From contig DDUQ01000065.1 of the NCBI GenBank assembly GCA_002344885.1, positions 823 to 64,822 of the forward strand: a stretch of DNA of 64,000 bases, written 5' to 3'. Under the pieces are notes generated by a model that had not been told where the DNA came from, ran no database searches, and saw only the letters and a program-made list of their open reading frames with translations. This document shows positions 34,622 through 43,443 of the stretch, in pieces (positions within the stretch are counted from its first letter, which is position 1; every line of letters starts with the position of its first letter). The translations under genes and the position numbers were made by a program. This DNA is from Comamonadaceae bacterium UBA2334 (GTDB lineage Bacteria > Pseudomonadota > Gammaproteobacteria > Burkholderiales > Burkholderiaceae_C).

Positions 34622-35605
34622 ATGACCACATCGTTTCAACTCCACCATGGTGCCATGCTGCTGAAGTATTCAGGCATCAGTTTCATTTCAGGGGCCGTCA
34701 ACCACGGCTTCTTCAGCGGCGCGCGTTCGCTCTGGACGGCTGCCATCGGCATTGTTCTGTTTGTGCTGGGTGCCTGGCTTGAACACCGCCTGACCGACAG
34801 CGCGGCAGAGGGCTCGGGTTCCAGCCTGGGCAAGACGTTGCTCTGGGGCACCCTGCTGTCCATCGGGCTGGGCTTTTTCACCGGCGGTTTGCAACACTTC
34901 CCTGACTCGCCTGCACGCAGCGCGTGGGTGGTCCCGTTGGGCTTCGTCATTTCGGTGGTGGCGCTGGCCGTCAGTGCTGAACTGGCCTGGCTGCGCTCGA
35001 CCACGGTGTACGCCGTGGTGGTGGGCGTGCTGGTGACTGGGGGCAGCTGGGGGGCATACCGCTGGCTGGAGGCCAACCCCGGCTGGGCCGCTGGCGGACA
35101 CAGCCACGGTCATGGTGATGCCCATGGTGGCGATCATGGCCATGCGGCACCTGCAGGCCTGGTGGCGCAGACGGTGACCCGCAGCGTGACCATCCACATG
35201 GATGACAACATGCGTTTCACACCCGACAACGTGGAAGTCAAGGCGGGCGAGACCATCCGCTTCGTGGTGCACAACGCCGGAGCGGTGCCACACGAATTCG
35301 TGCTGGGCACTGACCAGGAAATCGTTGAACATGCCGAGCTGATGCGCAAGCTGGCCAGCCAGCCGGGGGCTCACGCCCATGACCATGGCGGTGGCGCAGC
35401 CATCACCGTGGCACCGGGCGCAATGGGGGAGCTGGTGGTGACCTTTGCCCAGCCCGGCCCGCTGCAGATGGCCTGCCTGATTCCGGGTCACTACGAAGCT
35501 GGGATGAAAGGGCGCATTGCTGTGAACGTGACGGAGGCAGCCTCACCAGCCAAGCCCGCGTCCGCCAAACCCTCCGGGCACTACGCCGACGGGCACAAGC
35601 ATTGA
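34622..35605 (+). CDS. Membrane protein fused to a periplasmic cupredoxin domain
   Basis: 327 aa. The N-terminal ~140 residues contain four to five hydrophobic helices (TAAIGIVLFVLGAWLEH, LLWGTLLSIGLGFFTGGL, WVVPLGFVISVVALAVSAEL, VYAVVVGVLVTGGSWGAYRW). A His-rich linker GGHSHGHGDAHGGDHGHA follows. Residues about 180-300 are a plastocyanin-like domain with copper ligands in VPHEFVLG and ACLIPGHYEAGM (Cys, His, Met). The end is DGHKH. This resembles CopI-type cupredoxins of copper-resistance systems joined to a membrane anchor. It probably binds or handles Cu at the outer face of the inner membrane. No P-type ATPase or CopAB gene is adjacent. Confidence 0.8.
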   Translation: MTTSFQLHHGAMLLKYSGISFISGAVNHGFFSGARSLWTAAIGIVLFVLGAWLEHRLTDSAAEGSGSSLGKTLLWGTLLSIGLGFFTGGLQHFPDSPARSAWVVPLGFVISVVALAVSAELAWLRSTTVYAVVVGVLVTGGSWGAYRWLEANPGWAAGGHSHGHGDAHGGDHGHAAPAGLVAQTVTRSVTIHMDDNMRFTPDNVEVKAGETIRFVVHNAGAVPHEFVLGTDQEIVEHAELMRKLASQPGAHAHDHGGGAAITVAPGAMGELVVTFAQPGPLQMACLIPGHYEAGMKGRIAVNVTEAASPAKPASAKPSGHYADGHKH

Positions 35606-35672
35606 TGCGCTGAGCACCTGAGTGATTCCCCTGCCAGCGCGGCGACTATTTGGTGGCAGGGGACTCGCGGGC

Positions 35673-36635
35673 TCACTGCCCGCGCACCATCGCCAGCACT
35701 TGGCCGGCGTCCAGGGTGCTGGCCTTCTGCTGAATCTGTGGCAGGTATTGGGTCTGCAACTGTTTGGCCGGGCCCAGCAGGTTCTGGTAGGTGTCTCGCA
35801 GCACGTCGGTGCTCATCACGCGCCCACCGGCGTAGTAGCGTTTGGCCAGGTGGCCCAGTGCGTACGTGGTGGCAAACGAAAACGCCATGCCGGTGGCTGC
35901 GCGGCCGATGCCCCCCACCGTTTTGCCCGCCACCTTGCCCAGCAAGCCGCCCAGCAGCTTGCGGCCAAACTGCTCCAGGTACTGTGACGTGAGCCCCACG
36001 CCTGCGGCGGCAATGAATTCCTTGATGTGCCCCTGATCCAGGTTGACGCCATGGGCCTGGCCGATGCCGTACACCATCTTGACCTGCAACGGAATGATGG
36101 CCATCGACGCCCATGACTGTGGCAGCAACTCCAGCGCACCGTTGAGCAGCGCGTAGTTGAGGATGGACTTGTCCAGTGCAGCGTCGTCCACAGCGGTACC
36201 GGTGGGCACACTCCGTTGGGGCGGCGCTGGCTGGCTGCTGGCAGCAGGCAAGGGCACGGCCGTGACGAACGGGTCCACCTCGCGTTCAATGTCGACGGCT
36301 TTGGCGTCCGCCAGACCCAAGCTGGTTTTGAGCGTGTTCAGGAACTGGCGTTCGGCTGGTGTGGTCTGGCCATCGGCCTCGCAGACGCACAACGCCATTT
36401 CGTAGGCGTACTGGCGCAAGCCATCGTCACGCAAACCGGCCACTGCCTGCTCCAGTCCCAGGCGCTTGAGCAGCACGTCCTGGTACAGGCCTCGCAGGTC
36501 GATGGTGTCGGATGCCGAGGCCAGTGAGTCAGCGATGCGGCGCACCTCCTCGCGTTCGCGGTCGTCTTTGACGCCATCGGCGAATGCAGCGTGCAGTGCG
36601 ATGGCAAGGATGGAGCGTTGGTCTTCGGTTTGCAT
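35673..36635 (-). CDS. TerB-like / DUF697-type protein
   Basis: 320 aa from ATG 36633-36635. Residues 1-95 look like a TerB-type helical domain (ILAIALHAAFADGVKDDRER, YEMALCVCEADGQTTPAERQ). After a Pro/Ala linker, residues about 175-300 contain the DUF697/YcjF-like helical region with hydrophobic and Gly-rich helices (MAIIPLQVKMVYGIGQAHGV; LLGGLLGKVAGKTVGGIGRA; FSFATTYALGHLAKRYY). Role unknown; TerB proteins often link to tellurite or stress clusters, but none of those genes is nearby. Confidence 0.75.
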   Translation of the reverse strand: MQTEDQRSILAIALHAAFADGVKDDREREEVRRIADSLASASDTIDLRGLYQDVLLKRLGLEQAVAGLRDDGLRQYAYEMALCVCEADGQTTPAERQFLNTLKTSLGLADAKAVDIEREVDPFVTAVPLPAASSQPAPPQRSVPTGTAVDDAALDKSILNYALLNGALELLPQSWASMAIIPLQVKMVYGIGQAHGVNLDQGHIKEFIAAAGVGLTSQYLEQFGRKLLGGLLGKVAGKTVGGIGRAATGMAFSFATTYALGHLAKRYYAGGRVMSTDVLRDTYQNLLGPAKQLQTQYLPQIQQKASTLDAGQVLAMVRGQ

Positions 36636-36809
36636 GTGTGTCAGCCCTGTCTGTGTGGAACGCCTGTGTGTGTCAGGCCTGTGCATCCTAGTTCCGGAGG
36701 CGGGCAGAAAACAGCAGCGAGGATCAGGCCGACATGTCGACAAAAACTGATCGTCTGCAGCCATGCCGGCTCACGCGACCCGGCATGCTGCCAGCACCCC
36801 GTCTGCGGT

Positions 36810-37826
36810 TCACCCCGCTGCCCAGGCCCAGTGCGCCACCTGTGTGTACAGCGGGATGCCCAGCAAAATGTTCAGGGGAAACGTGATGCCGAGCGACAGG
36901 CTGAAGTACAGCGAAGGATTGGCCTCGGGAATGGCATGCCGCACGACGGCAGGCACGGCAATGTAGGACGCGCTGGCGGCCAGCACCATCAGCAAAATGG
37001 CATCGCCCATGGCCACACCGCACAGGCGGGACAACCCCAGCGCCAGCGTGGCGTGCGTCAGCGGTGCCAGCACGGCATAGGCCACCAGAAAGGGCGACTG
37101 GCCACGCAATTGCGGCAAGTTGCGGGCCGTCATCAGACCCATGTCCAGCAGGAAGAACGCAAGCATGCCCTTGAACAGGTCGCCGGAGAATGGTTGCATG
37201 GCTTCCTTGCCAGCCTCGCCGCTGATGATGCCGACCACCATGGCGCCCAGCAGGAGCAGTTGGGCACCATCTGTCAGCGATTCATGCAGCACCTTGCGCA
37301 GCGGCGGCAGGCCATCCGCGGGCAAGGGTGTGAGGGCTGCCGTGCCACCACCGGTCAGCGCGGGCATGGCAGCTGCCTGGCGTTGCCGCAGCATGTTGGC
37401 CATGAGCACCGCCATGATGATGGCTGGCGACTCCATCAGCGCCATGGCAGCGGCCATGTGGCCACCGAAGGCGATGTCGTGTGTTTCCAGGTGCTGCACG
37501 GCGGTCACGAAGGTCACCGCACTGACCGAGCCATAGGTGGCTGCGACGGCTGCAGCATCGAAGCCCGACAGCATGCGGCGCAGCACCACGTAGCCCAGCA
37601 TAGGCACCACCACCGCCAGCAGCACGGCCAGTCCCAGGCTGGTGGCCACACTGGCCGTGAGGCCCGATTCGGCCAGGGCAAAGCCGCCCTTCAGGCCCAG
37701 CGCCATCAGCAGGTACAGCGACAGGAACTTCGAAATGGCCGGTGGCAACTCCAGGTTGGACCGCACGGCTCCCGCCAACACGCCAAACACGAAAAACAAC
37801 ACGGCAGGATCGATCAGACTTTGCAT
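36810..37826 (-). CDS. sbtA: SbtA-type sodium-dependent bicarbonate transporter
   Basis: 338 aa with about ten membrane helices in two inverted repeats, as in cyanobacterial SbtA (DUF897). Conserved stretches are LFFVFGVLAGAVRSNLELP, LYLLMALGLKGGFALA, AATYGSVSAVTFVTAVQ and MALMESPAIIMAVLMANM. It takes up bicarbonate with Na+ across the inner membrane. It is divergent from a LysR regulator, the usual setting for inducible inorganic carbon genes. No SbtB (PII-like) partner is adjacent, unlike in cyanobacteria. Confidence 0.88.
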   Translation of the reverse strand: MQSLIDPAVLFFVFGVLAGAVRSNLELPPAISKFLSLYLLMALGLKGGFALAESGLTASVATSLGLAVLLAVVVPMLGYVVLRRMLSGFDAAAVAATYGSVSAVTFVTAVQHLETHDIAFGGHMAAAMALMESPAIIMAVLMANMLRQRQAAAMPALTGGGTAALTPLPADGLPPLRKVLHESLTDGAQLLLLGAMVVGIISGEAGKEAMQPFSGDLFKGMLAFFLLDMGLMTARNLPQLRGQSPFLVAYAVLAPLTHATLALGLSRLCGVAMGDAILLMVLAASASYIAVPAVVRHAIPEANPSLYFSLSLGITFPLNILLGIPLYTQVAHWAWAAG

Positions 37827-37915
37827 GTTTGTACTCCTTGCTGGGCGCGGATGGTAGAAGGGGTTGTTGAATAAGTAAAATCGATTCTTTATGCTTGGTA
37901 TATAGATAAAAATCT
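37827..37915. promoter_or_regulatory. Divergent sbtA / LysR control region
   Basis: An 89-bp AT-rich gap. It contains AATCGATT (37879-37886) and the perfect inverted repeat ATAGAT-AAAA-ATCTAT (37902-37917), whose right half overlaps the ATG of the LysR gene. LysR proteins usually bind interrupted palindromes with T-N11-A symmetry in such gaps, so one of these may be the binding site and the second may autoregulate the LysR gene. Confidence 0.5.
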
Positions 37916-38806
37916 ATGAATATCACATTCCGGCAGTTGAAGCTGTTCCTGGCACTGGCCGACACGGGCAGCGTCAGCGCTGCGGCTCAGCGCATGCACG
38001 TGACGCAGCCGACTGCGTCCATGCAGCTCAGGGACATGGCGGATGCAGTCGGTCTGCCGCTGTACGACGTCATCTCCCGCAAGGTGCACCTGACGGAGGC
38101 GGGCGAAGAGCTTGCCCGCACCGCGCGGGCCATGGTTGATCAATGGGACACCTTTGAACAGCGCATGGCCGCCCTTCAGGGCATGGCCCGGGGGCGGTTG
38201 CGGGTGGCGGTGGTCAGCACAGCGAAGTACTTCATCCCCGGCCTGCTGGGCAGTTTCTGTGACGATCATCCGCAGGTGGACATTTCGCTGGAAGTGCTCA
38301 ACCGCGACCAGGTGGTCAGCCGCTTGCGGGCCAACCTGGACGACCTGTACGTCATGTCCCAGCCGCCGGGTGACCTGGCGTTGGCTGACGACATCCTCAC
38401 GCCCAACCCCCTGTGCCTCGTGGCAGCGGCCAGCCACCCGCTGGTGGGGCAAACGGGTGTGACCTTGCAGCAATTGGCGGGCGAGCGCTTTTTCCTGCGC
38501 GAGCGTGGGTCGGGCACCCGCATGGCCACTGACCGTACCTTCAGGGAGCAGGGGTTTGCCCCTGGCACGCTGCTGGAGCTGGGCAGCAACGAGGCCATTC
38601 GCGAATCGGTGGCCAGCAAACTGGGGGTGGCAGTGCTGTCCAGCCACGCGCTGGGCGGTGCCGACCGCCGTGTGGCCGTGCTGGATGTGGTGGGCTTTCC
38701 CATTCCGTCCCAATGGCACCTGGTGTGGCCCAAGGGCAGGCAGCTGTCGCCGCTGGCTGCCGTGTTCCGCGACCATGTGCTGGCCCGCATGCAGCAATCA
38801 GGCTGA
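37916..38806 (+). CDS. LysR-family regulator, CbbR/CmpR-like
   Basis: 296 aa. N-terminal winged HTH (FRQLKLFLALADTGSVSAAA; VTQPTASMQLRDM; VHLTEAGEEL) and a periplasmic-binding-protein-like effector domain. The order of the DNA-binding domain resembles CbbR/CmpR regulators. It is divergent from sbtA, which it most likely regulates in answer to an inorganic-carbon or NADPH-related signal. That effector is inference from the neighbour. Confidence 0.88.
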   Translation: MNITFRQLKLFLALADTGSVSAAAQRMHVTQPTASMQLRDMADAVGLPLYDVISRKVHLTEAGEELARTARAMVDQWDTFEQRMAALQGMARGRLRVAVVSTAKYFIPGLLGSFCDDHPQVDISLEVLNRDQVVSRLRANLDDLYVMSQPPGDLALADDILTPNPLCLVAAASHPLVGQTGVTLQQLAGERFFLRERGSGTRMATDRTFREQGFAPGTLLELGSNEAIRESVASKLGVAVLSSHALGGADRRVAVLDVVGFPIPSQWHLVWPKGRQLSPLAAVFRDHVLARMQQSG

Positions 38807-38835
38807 AGCCAGACCCGACTGAACCGACACGCCCC

Positions 38836-39219
38836 ATGAACACACTTTTGCCAATCCTGCAGGCCCTGGAGACCGAGCTGCATCACCCGGGTGTGCCTTG
38901 CACCCGGCAGCGGCTGGACCACTTGCTGCACCCCGACTTTCACGAGGTGGGCCGGTCCGGCGCTGCCTACAGCCGGGAGACGGTATTGGGCTACCTGGCG
39001 GGTGTCACCACACCGCCCGCCGTGGTGTCAGACAGGTTCAGCGTGGCTGTGCTGGTGCCCGGGGTGGCCTTGCTGACCTACCGCTCGGTCGCGTCGGGCG
39101 GCCATCCGTCCGACCCGGCGCTGTACACCCTGCGGTCATCGGTCTGGCAACAGACGGCAGCGGGCTGGCAGCTGCGTTACCACCAGGGCACGCCTGCGGC
39201 TACCGATACTGCCGCCTGA
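38836..39219 (+). CDS. DUF4440/NTF2-like protein
   Basis: 127 aa from ATG 38836. It has the small cone-shaped NTF2-like fold pattern (RQRLDHLLHPDFHEVGRSGAAYSRETVLGYL in parts: RLDHLLHPDFHEVGRSG and YSRETVLGYL) and a strand-rich end with RSSVWQQTAAGWQLRYHQGTP. This is typical of DUF4440 proteins of unknown function. Its last 20 bp overlap the convergent AraC gene. It follows the LysR gene by 29 bp and may share its transcript. Confidence 0.8.
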   Translation: MNTLLPILQALETELHHPGVPCTRQRLDHLLHPDFHEVGRSGAAYSRETVLGYLAGVTTPPAVVSDRFSVAVLVPGVALLTYRSVASGGHPSDPALYTLRSSVWQQTAAGWQLRYHQGTPAATDTAA

Positions 39220-40108
39220 ATAAGAGCGGTGTCACACCTGTCTCTCTTCGGAAGAATTTGACGAAGTTGGTGGCCTCATCGAATCCGAGTGTGTGACTCA
39301 CTGCCTGCACCGCAACAGAGGTGTGTGCCAACAGCCGCTTGGCTTCAAGTGTCAGGCGCTGGTTGATGACTTTTTTGGCGGGTTGCCCGGTGGCAGCCAG
39401 GCACACCCGGCTGAGCGTCTTGTCGCTCATTGCCATCGAGCGTGCGTAGAACTGGGCGCTGTGCTGCACGTGAAAGTTTGCCTCCAGCAACTGGCGAAAC
39501 CGCCTGAAGCTTGCAGACTCACCGGATCGATCCGGAGTGTCAGGTTGTCGGGTTGATTGCCACAGCGACAAGCGCAGCAATGAGGTTGCCAGTTGAGCAC
39601 GGAGCAAGTCGTTTCGCATGAACGTGTCGGCGACAGCGGTAGCGTCTGCTCGCATCTGGTTCAAGCTGCCGCACATCCAAGTGTGCTGGTCGGGTTGTAA
39701 GTCATGTATGGCGGCCAGGTCGTCCAAGCAGCGGGCCAAGTCCAGTTCAAGGTGTGTCTTGTACGTGCCGGACACAACTTCAGGCGGGAACACCATCAGC
39801 CATCCTGTCCAGGGCGTGGAAAAGTCATATCGGAACACCTGAGCGGGCCGCACCAGCAGCCATTTGCCTGCCTCGGCCACCACGTTGGAAAAATCGATCA
39901 TGGGGCGTGTCTGTCCTTGCAGGACGCCGAACAGCCGGTAAAAGTTCGCTCGCTGCAGCCGCCTGAAATGTTCCGAAGGTGCACGTGTCTTGAGGTCGGC
40001 AATCGTCATCACCTCGACAGGAAGACGTGCTTCATCCGGTGGCTGAAAGTTGACCGTGGCGATGTCCGATACGTCAGGCATGGTGTCATTCTGTCTGAAA
40101 TTCACCAT
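39200..40108 (-). CDS. AraC-family transcriptional regulator
   Basis: 302 aa (293 if ATG 40081 is used). The C-terminal ~100 residues contain two AraC helix-turn-helices (MAMSDKTLSRVCLAATGQPA; VSHTLGFDEATNFVKFFRRE). The N-terminal ~190 residues look like a cupin-type effector domain (LVRPAQVFRYDFSTPWTGWL). It faces the secreted SnoaL-like gene across a 92-bp gap and may control it. The 20-bp convergent overlap with the DUF4440 gene is unusual but harmless for coding. Confidence 0.88.
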   Translation of the reverse strand: MVNFRQNDTMPDVSDIATVNFQPPDEARLPVEVMTIADLKTRAPSEHFRRLQRANFYRLFGVLQGQTRPMIDFSNVVAEAGKWLLVRPAQVFRYDFSTPWTGWLMVFPPEVVSGTYKTHLELDLARCLDDLAAIHDLQPDQHTWMCGSLNQMRADATAVADTFMRNDLLRAQLATSLLRLSLWQSTRQPDTPDRSGESASFRRFRQLLEANFHVQHSAQFYARSMAMSDKTLSRVCLAATGQPAKKVINQRLTLEAKRLLAHTSVAVQAVSHTLGFDEATNFVKFFRRETGVTPLLFRRQYR

Positions 40109-40200
40109 TTATAGACTTGTATTGACCTCGGTTTTTCAAACTATCAGCGGAAAAATTTGAGTCGCGGAAAACGCATTTTCACCATTTTGAAAGGATCATC

Positions 40201-40701
40201 ATGCCCCATACACCCGCTCAAACCACGCTGACTGCCTCGCTGGCAGTGGCGGCTTGCCTCGCAACACCAGCTTTCAGCCAAACCCTGACGTTGGAACAGG
40301 CACGTCAGCACGTGACGCCGTTTTATGACATGCTCAATCAACCAGCGAGCAAAGACCTCAAGGCCTTGTCCGAGCAAGTGTTGTCGCCAGACTGGAAGTC
40401 ATATTCCAGCGAAACCGATTTCAAGGGACGTGAGGCCTTTGTGGCCCAGGTGACCGGTTTCGGCAAGCTCATTCCTGACCTGAAGTGGGACATCAAGGAC
40501 GTGATGGTCGACGGCCACCGCATCATCGTGCGCAGCGAAGCCAGCGGTACGCCGGTGGGGCCGTTCTTTGGGGTTCAGCCGACAGGAAAAAGCTTCCGGA
40601 TCATGACCATTGACATCCACACCATCAAGGACGGCAAAGCGGTGCTGGCGCACCATGTCGAAGACTGGGCAGGTGCCTTGCGCCAACTGCAGGCCAAGTG
40701 A
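40201..40701 (+). CDS. Secreted SnoaL-like ester-cyclase-fold protein
   Basis: 166 aa. GAAAGGATCATC precedes the ATG. A signal peptide (TASLAVAACLATPAFS) ends near residue 26. The mature part has the SnoaL/ester cyclase pattern: FKGREAFVAQVTGFGKLIPD, VDGHRIIVRSEASGT, KSFRIMTIDIHTIKDGKAV and HVEDWAGALRQL. These proteins are predicted to act in the periplasm on unknown substrates. Divergent AraC regulator next to it. Confidence 0.82.
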   Translation: MPHTPAQTTLTASLAVAACLATPAFSQTLTLEQARQHVTPFYDMLNQPASKDLKALSEQVLSPDWKSYSSETDFKGREAFVAQVTGFGKLIPDLKWDIKDVMVDGHRIIVRSEASGTPVGPFFGVQPTGKSFRIMTIDIHTIKDGKAVLAHHVEDWAGALRQLQAK

Positions 40702-40793
40702 GTGTGGCAGGCAGTGTGGCTCGCACTACCATGCGGTGCGGTGCGGCTGATGTTTGTTGTACCGCCGTTGGGCCTCCTTATCCTTCCACTGCC

Positions 40794-41657
40794 ATGAACA
40801 CTGCTGCTTTGTCATCGCCGTTTCACATCCGCTCAATGCTCGCCCACGAGCTGGACATGGGCATTGCCTGGGCTGCACAGGAAGGCTGGAACCCGGGCCT
40901 GCATGACCGCGACAGTTTTTATGCCGCCGACCCCGAAGGCTTTTTGCTGGCTGAATGGGATGGCGAACCCGTGGGCATGATTTCCGCCGTGCGGTATGGC
41001 AGCAGCTTCGGGTTCATTGGCTTCTACATCGTACGGCCAGCGTTCAGGGGGCGGGGCCATGGCCTGGCGCTGTGGCAGGCGGGCATGGCACGGCTGGCTG
41101 GCCGTCTGGTGGGGCTGGATGGTGTGGTGGCCCAGCAGGCGAACTACTGCAAGAGCGGTTTCGTGCTGGCCTACAACAACGTGCGCATGCAAGGTGTGGC
41201 ACACGTCAAGGGTGCGGCCCACCCTGACGTGGTGGCCCTGGACGCGGTGGGCATTGACCCGTTGCTGCGTTACGACGCCCTCCTGTTCCCCGCCGGGCGC
41301 GAGGCGTTTCTGCGCCGGTGGGTCCGCCAGACCGGCAGCACTGCACTGGGCCTGGTGCGTGCCGGGTACTTGAAGGGGTATGGCGTGGTCCGCCCCTGCC
41401 AGGTGGGTTACAAGGTGGGCCCGCTGTTTGCCGACGATGCACTGGTGGCCCATGACCTGCTCAACGCGCTGATGCATCACGTGCCGCGTGGTGAACCGGT
41501 GCAACTGGACATGGTGGCCAACCACACCGCCGCCCGCGAACTGGCGCACACCTGGCAGATGGCCCCGGTGTTTGAAACGGCCCGCATGTACACCGGTGCA
41601 GCCCCCGAACTCGACCTGTCACGGCAATTTGGCATCACCAGCTTCGAGCTGGGTTGA
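40794..41657 (+). CDS. GNAT N-acetyltransferase with C-terminal acetyltransferase_18-type domain
   Basis: 287 aa from ATG 40794. Residues 10-140 are a GNAT domain (AEWDGEPVGMISAVRYGSSF; IVRPAFRGRGHGLALWQAG with the acetyl-CoA RGRGHG loop). Residues 150-287 form a second GNAT-like domain with VGYKVGPLFADD. Two-domain proteins of this kind are found across bacteria; the acceptor is unknown. The frame extends upstream to 40698, but those residues look non-coding. Confidence 0.85.
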   Translation: MNTAALSSPFHIRSMLAHELDMGIAWAAQEGWNPGLHDRDSFYAADPEGFLLAEWDGEPVGMISAVRYGSSFGFIGFYIVRPAFRGRGHGLALWQAGMARLAGRLVGLDGVVAQQANYCKSGFVLAYNNVRMQGVAHVKGAAHPDVVALDAVGIDPLLRYDALLFPAGREAFLRRWVRQTGSTALGLVRAGYLKGYGVVRPCQVGYKVGPLFADDALVAHDLLNALMHHVPRGEPVQLDMVANHTAARELAHTWQMAPVFETARMYTGAAPELDLSRQFGITSFELG

Positions 41658-41684
41658 ACGTGCCATCGAGCGGCGGCCACGGCC

Positions 41685-42923
41685 CTAAGGTGCCAGTGTT
41701 CTGCCCGTCAACGCCCCCAGCAAACCACCCAGCACCGCGCACCCCGCCACCACCAGCCAGGGCGGCAGCTTCCAGTGCATGAGGGCCACCAGTGCCACCA
41801 GGGCCAGGGCAACGTCCTGCGGGCTGTGCACCGCCCCGGTCCACACCGGCTGATACAGCGCAGCCAGCAGCAGGCCCACCACCACGGCGTTGATGCCTGC
41901 CAGCGCCGCCTGCATGCGTGCGTGGCGCCGCCACTGCGCCCAGAACGGCAGCGCACCCGCCACCAGCAGGAACGACGGCACAAACACGGCCACCAGGCAC
42001 AGCAGCCCGCCTGCCCAACCCGTGGGCCCCTGGTTCATCGACGCGCCCAGAAACGCCGCAAATGTGAACAGCGGGCCCGGCACCGCCTGGGTGGCTCCGT
42101 AGCCCGCCAGAAAGGTGTCGTGGGTGACCCAGCCGTTGGCCACCACCTCGGTCTGCAGCAGCGGCAGCACCACATGCCCCCCACCGAACACCAGCGAACC
42201 GGCGCGGAAAAAGGCATCCACCATGGCCAGCGCCGGGCTGGGCCACAGTGAAGCCGCCAGTGGCAATCCGACCAGCAAGGCCGCGAACACGGTCAGCCAG
42301 GCGGCACCCGTGCGCCGTGAAACGGCGATGGGCAGCGCATCGGCCGAATCGCTGGCCGCGGGCTTGAACAGCCACAGCCCCACTGCCGCCCCCAGTGCTA
42401 TCGCCCCCAACTGCGCCCAGGCGGTGGGGGCCAGCAGCACCCAGCAGGCGGCGGCTGTCATGAGGCTGATGCGCGGCACGTCGGTGCACAGGGTGCGAGC
42501 CATGCCCCACACCGCTTGCGCCACCACGGCCACGGCCACTACTTTCAGTCCCTGCAGCACGCCCGGCGGCAGCGCCTGGCCGAAACTGCTCAATCCCATG
42601 GCTAACGACATGAGCAGCACGGCAGATGGCAGCGTGAAGCCGGCCCAGGCTGCCAGCGCGCCCGCATGGCCACAGCGCGACAGGCCCAGTGCCATGCCCA
42701 CCTGGCTGCTGGCCGGGCCGGGCAGAAACTGGCACAGGGCCACCAGATCGGCATAGCTGCGCTCGGACAGCCACTGCCGCCGTGTGACGAATTCTTCGCG
42801 GAAATAGCCGATGTGCGCCACCGGGCCACCGAACGAGGTGAGGCCCAGCCGCAGGGATACCAGAAAAACCGCCCACGGGCTGCTCTGGCCAGCCGGTGGG
42901 CGCTCAGGGACCGCTGAGCCCAT
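41685..42923 (-). CDS. chrA: Chromate transporter (two CHR domains)
   Basis: 412 aa, the long-chain type. Two CHR repeats are visible, each with SFGGPVAHIGYFREEFV or FGGGHVVLPLLQTEVV and the second-copy GYGATQAVPGPLFTFAAFLG. About ten to twelve helices. It exports chromate or sulfate-like oxyanions from the cell. The start at 42921-42923 overlaps the stop of the VOC gene as TGATG, so the two are cotranslated. No chrB regulator is adjacent. Confidence 0.92.
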   Translation of the reverse strand: MGSAVPERPPAGQSSPWAVFLVSLRLGLTSFGGPVAHIGYFREEFVTRRQWLSERSYADLVALCQFLPGPASSQVGMALGLSRCGHAGALAAWAGFTLPSAVLLMSLAMGLSSFGQALPPGVLQGLKVVAVAVVAQAVWGMARTLCTDVPRISLMTAAACWVLLAPTAWAQLGAIALGAAVGLWLFKPAASDSADALPIAVSRRTGAAWLTVFAALLVGLPLAASLWPSPALAMVDAFFRAGSLVFGGGHVVLPLLQTEVVANGWVTHDTFLAGYGATQAVPGPLFTFAAFLGASMNQGPTGWAGGLLCLVAVFVPSFLLVAGALPFWAQWRRHARMQAALAGINAVVVGLLLAALYQPVWTGAVHSPQDVALALVALVALMHWKLPPWLVVAGCAVLGGLLGALTGRTLAP

Positions 42924-43315
42924 CAGGCCATGGAGTGCAGGCCGATCATGTTGCCCTCGGTGTCGGTCACCATGGCAATGAAGCCGTACTCGCCGATCGA
43001 CATCTTGGGCTTGAAGATGCTGCCGCCGTGGGCAGCGGCGCGTTCGGCCTCGACGGCGCAGTCGTCACAAGAAAAGTACACCAAGGTGCTGCCGCCAGAC
43101 GGGCAGCCCCCCATGCGCACCAGTGCACCGGCCGCGCCGCCGCCTTCTTGCGACATCGGGAAGGCCCACATTTCCATGTCGCTGCTGGCATCGGGCTCAG
43201 GGCTGGGATCGGCCAACTGTGTCAACTCACCCTTGAACACCGCCTCGTAGAACGCTTTGGCGCGGGGCATGTCTTGCACATAGATTTCAAACCAACCGAC
43301 GGGGTTGCTTTTCAT
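42923..43315 (-). CDS. VOC (glyoxalase-like) superfamily protein
   Basis: 130 aa from ATG 43313-43315, preceded by GGAG. Two beta-alpha-beta-beta-beta modules (VGWFEIYVQDMPRAKAFYEAV; GGSTLVYFSCDDCAVEAERA; GYFGFIAMVTDTEGNMIGLH-type end with EGNMIGLHSM). Probably a metal-dependent enzyme or binding protein in the cytosol; substrate unknown. It is translationally coupled to chrA downstream. Confidence 0.9.
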   Translation of the reverse strand: MKSNPVGWFEIYVQDMPRAKAFYEAVFKGELTQLADPSPEPDASSDMEMWAFPMSQEGGGAAGALVRMGGCPSGGSTLVYFSCDDCAVEAERAAAHGGSIFKPKMSIGEYGFIAMVTDTEGNMIGLHSMA

Positions 43316-43443
43316 GACGGGGTCTCCTTCAGTGTGTGAAAAAAGGGGGGTGCAGCGCACAATGGCCGCAGTCGTGTTGTACACGTGTTTGATGACGGGT
43401 GCCATCCGCAATGTACAGCGCTCGGGCAGGCACAATCCAGCGC

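Noticed and set aside
32603..34648. 681-codon frame that includes the DJ-1 gene
   Set aside because: Only the part from 33289 down matches DJ-1; upstream residues overlap the isochorismatase gene and the copper-related genes in another frame.
39200..39219. 20-bp overlap of convergent genes as a frameshift sign
   Set aside because: Both proteins end naturally with family-typical C-termini, so the overlap is real and unremarkable.
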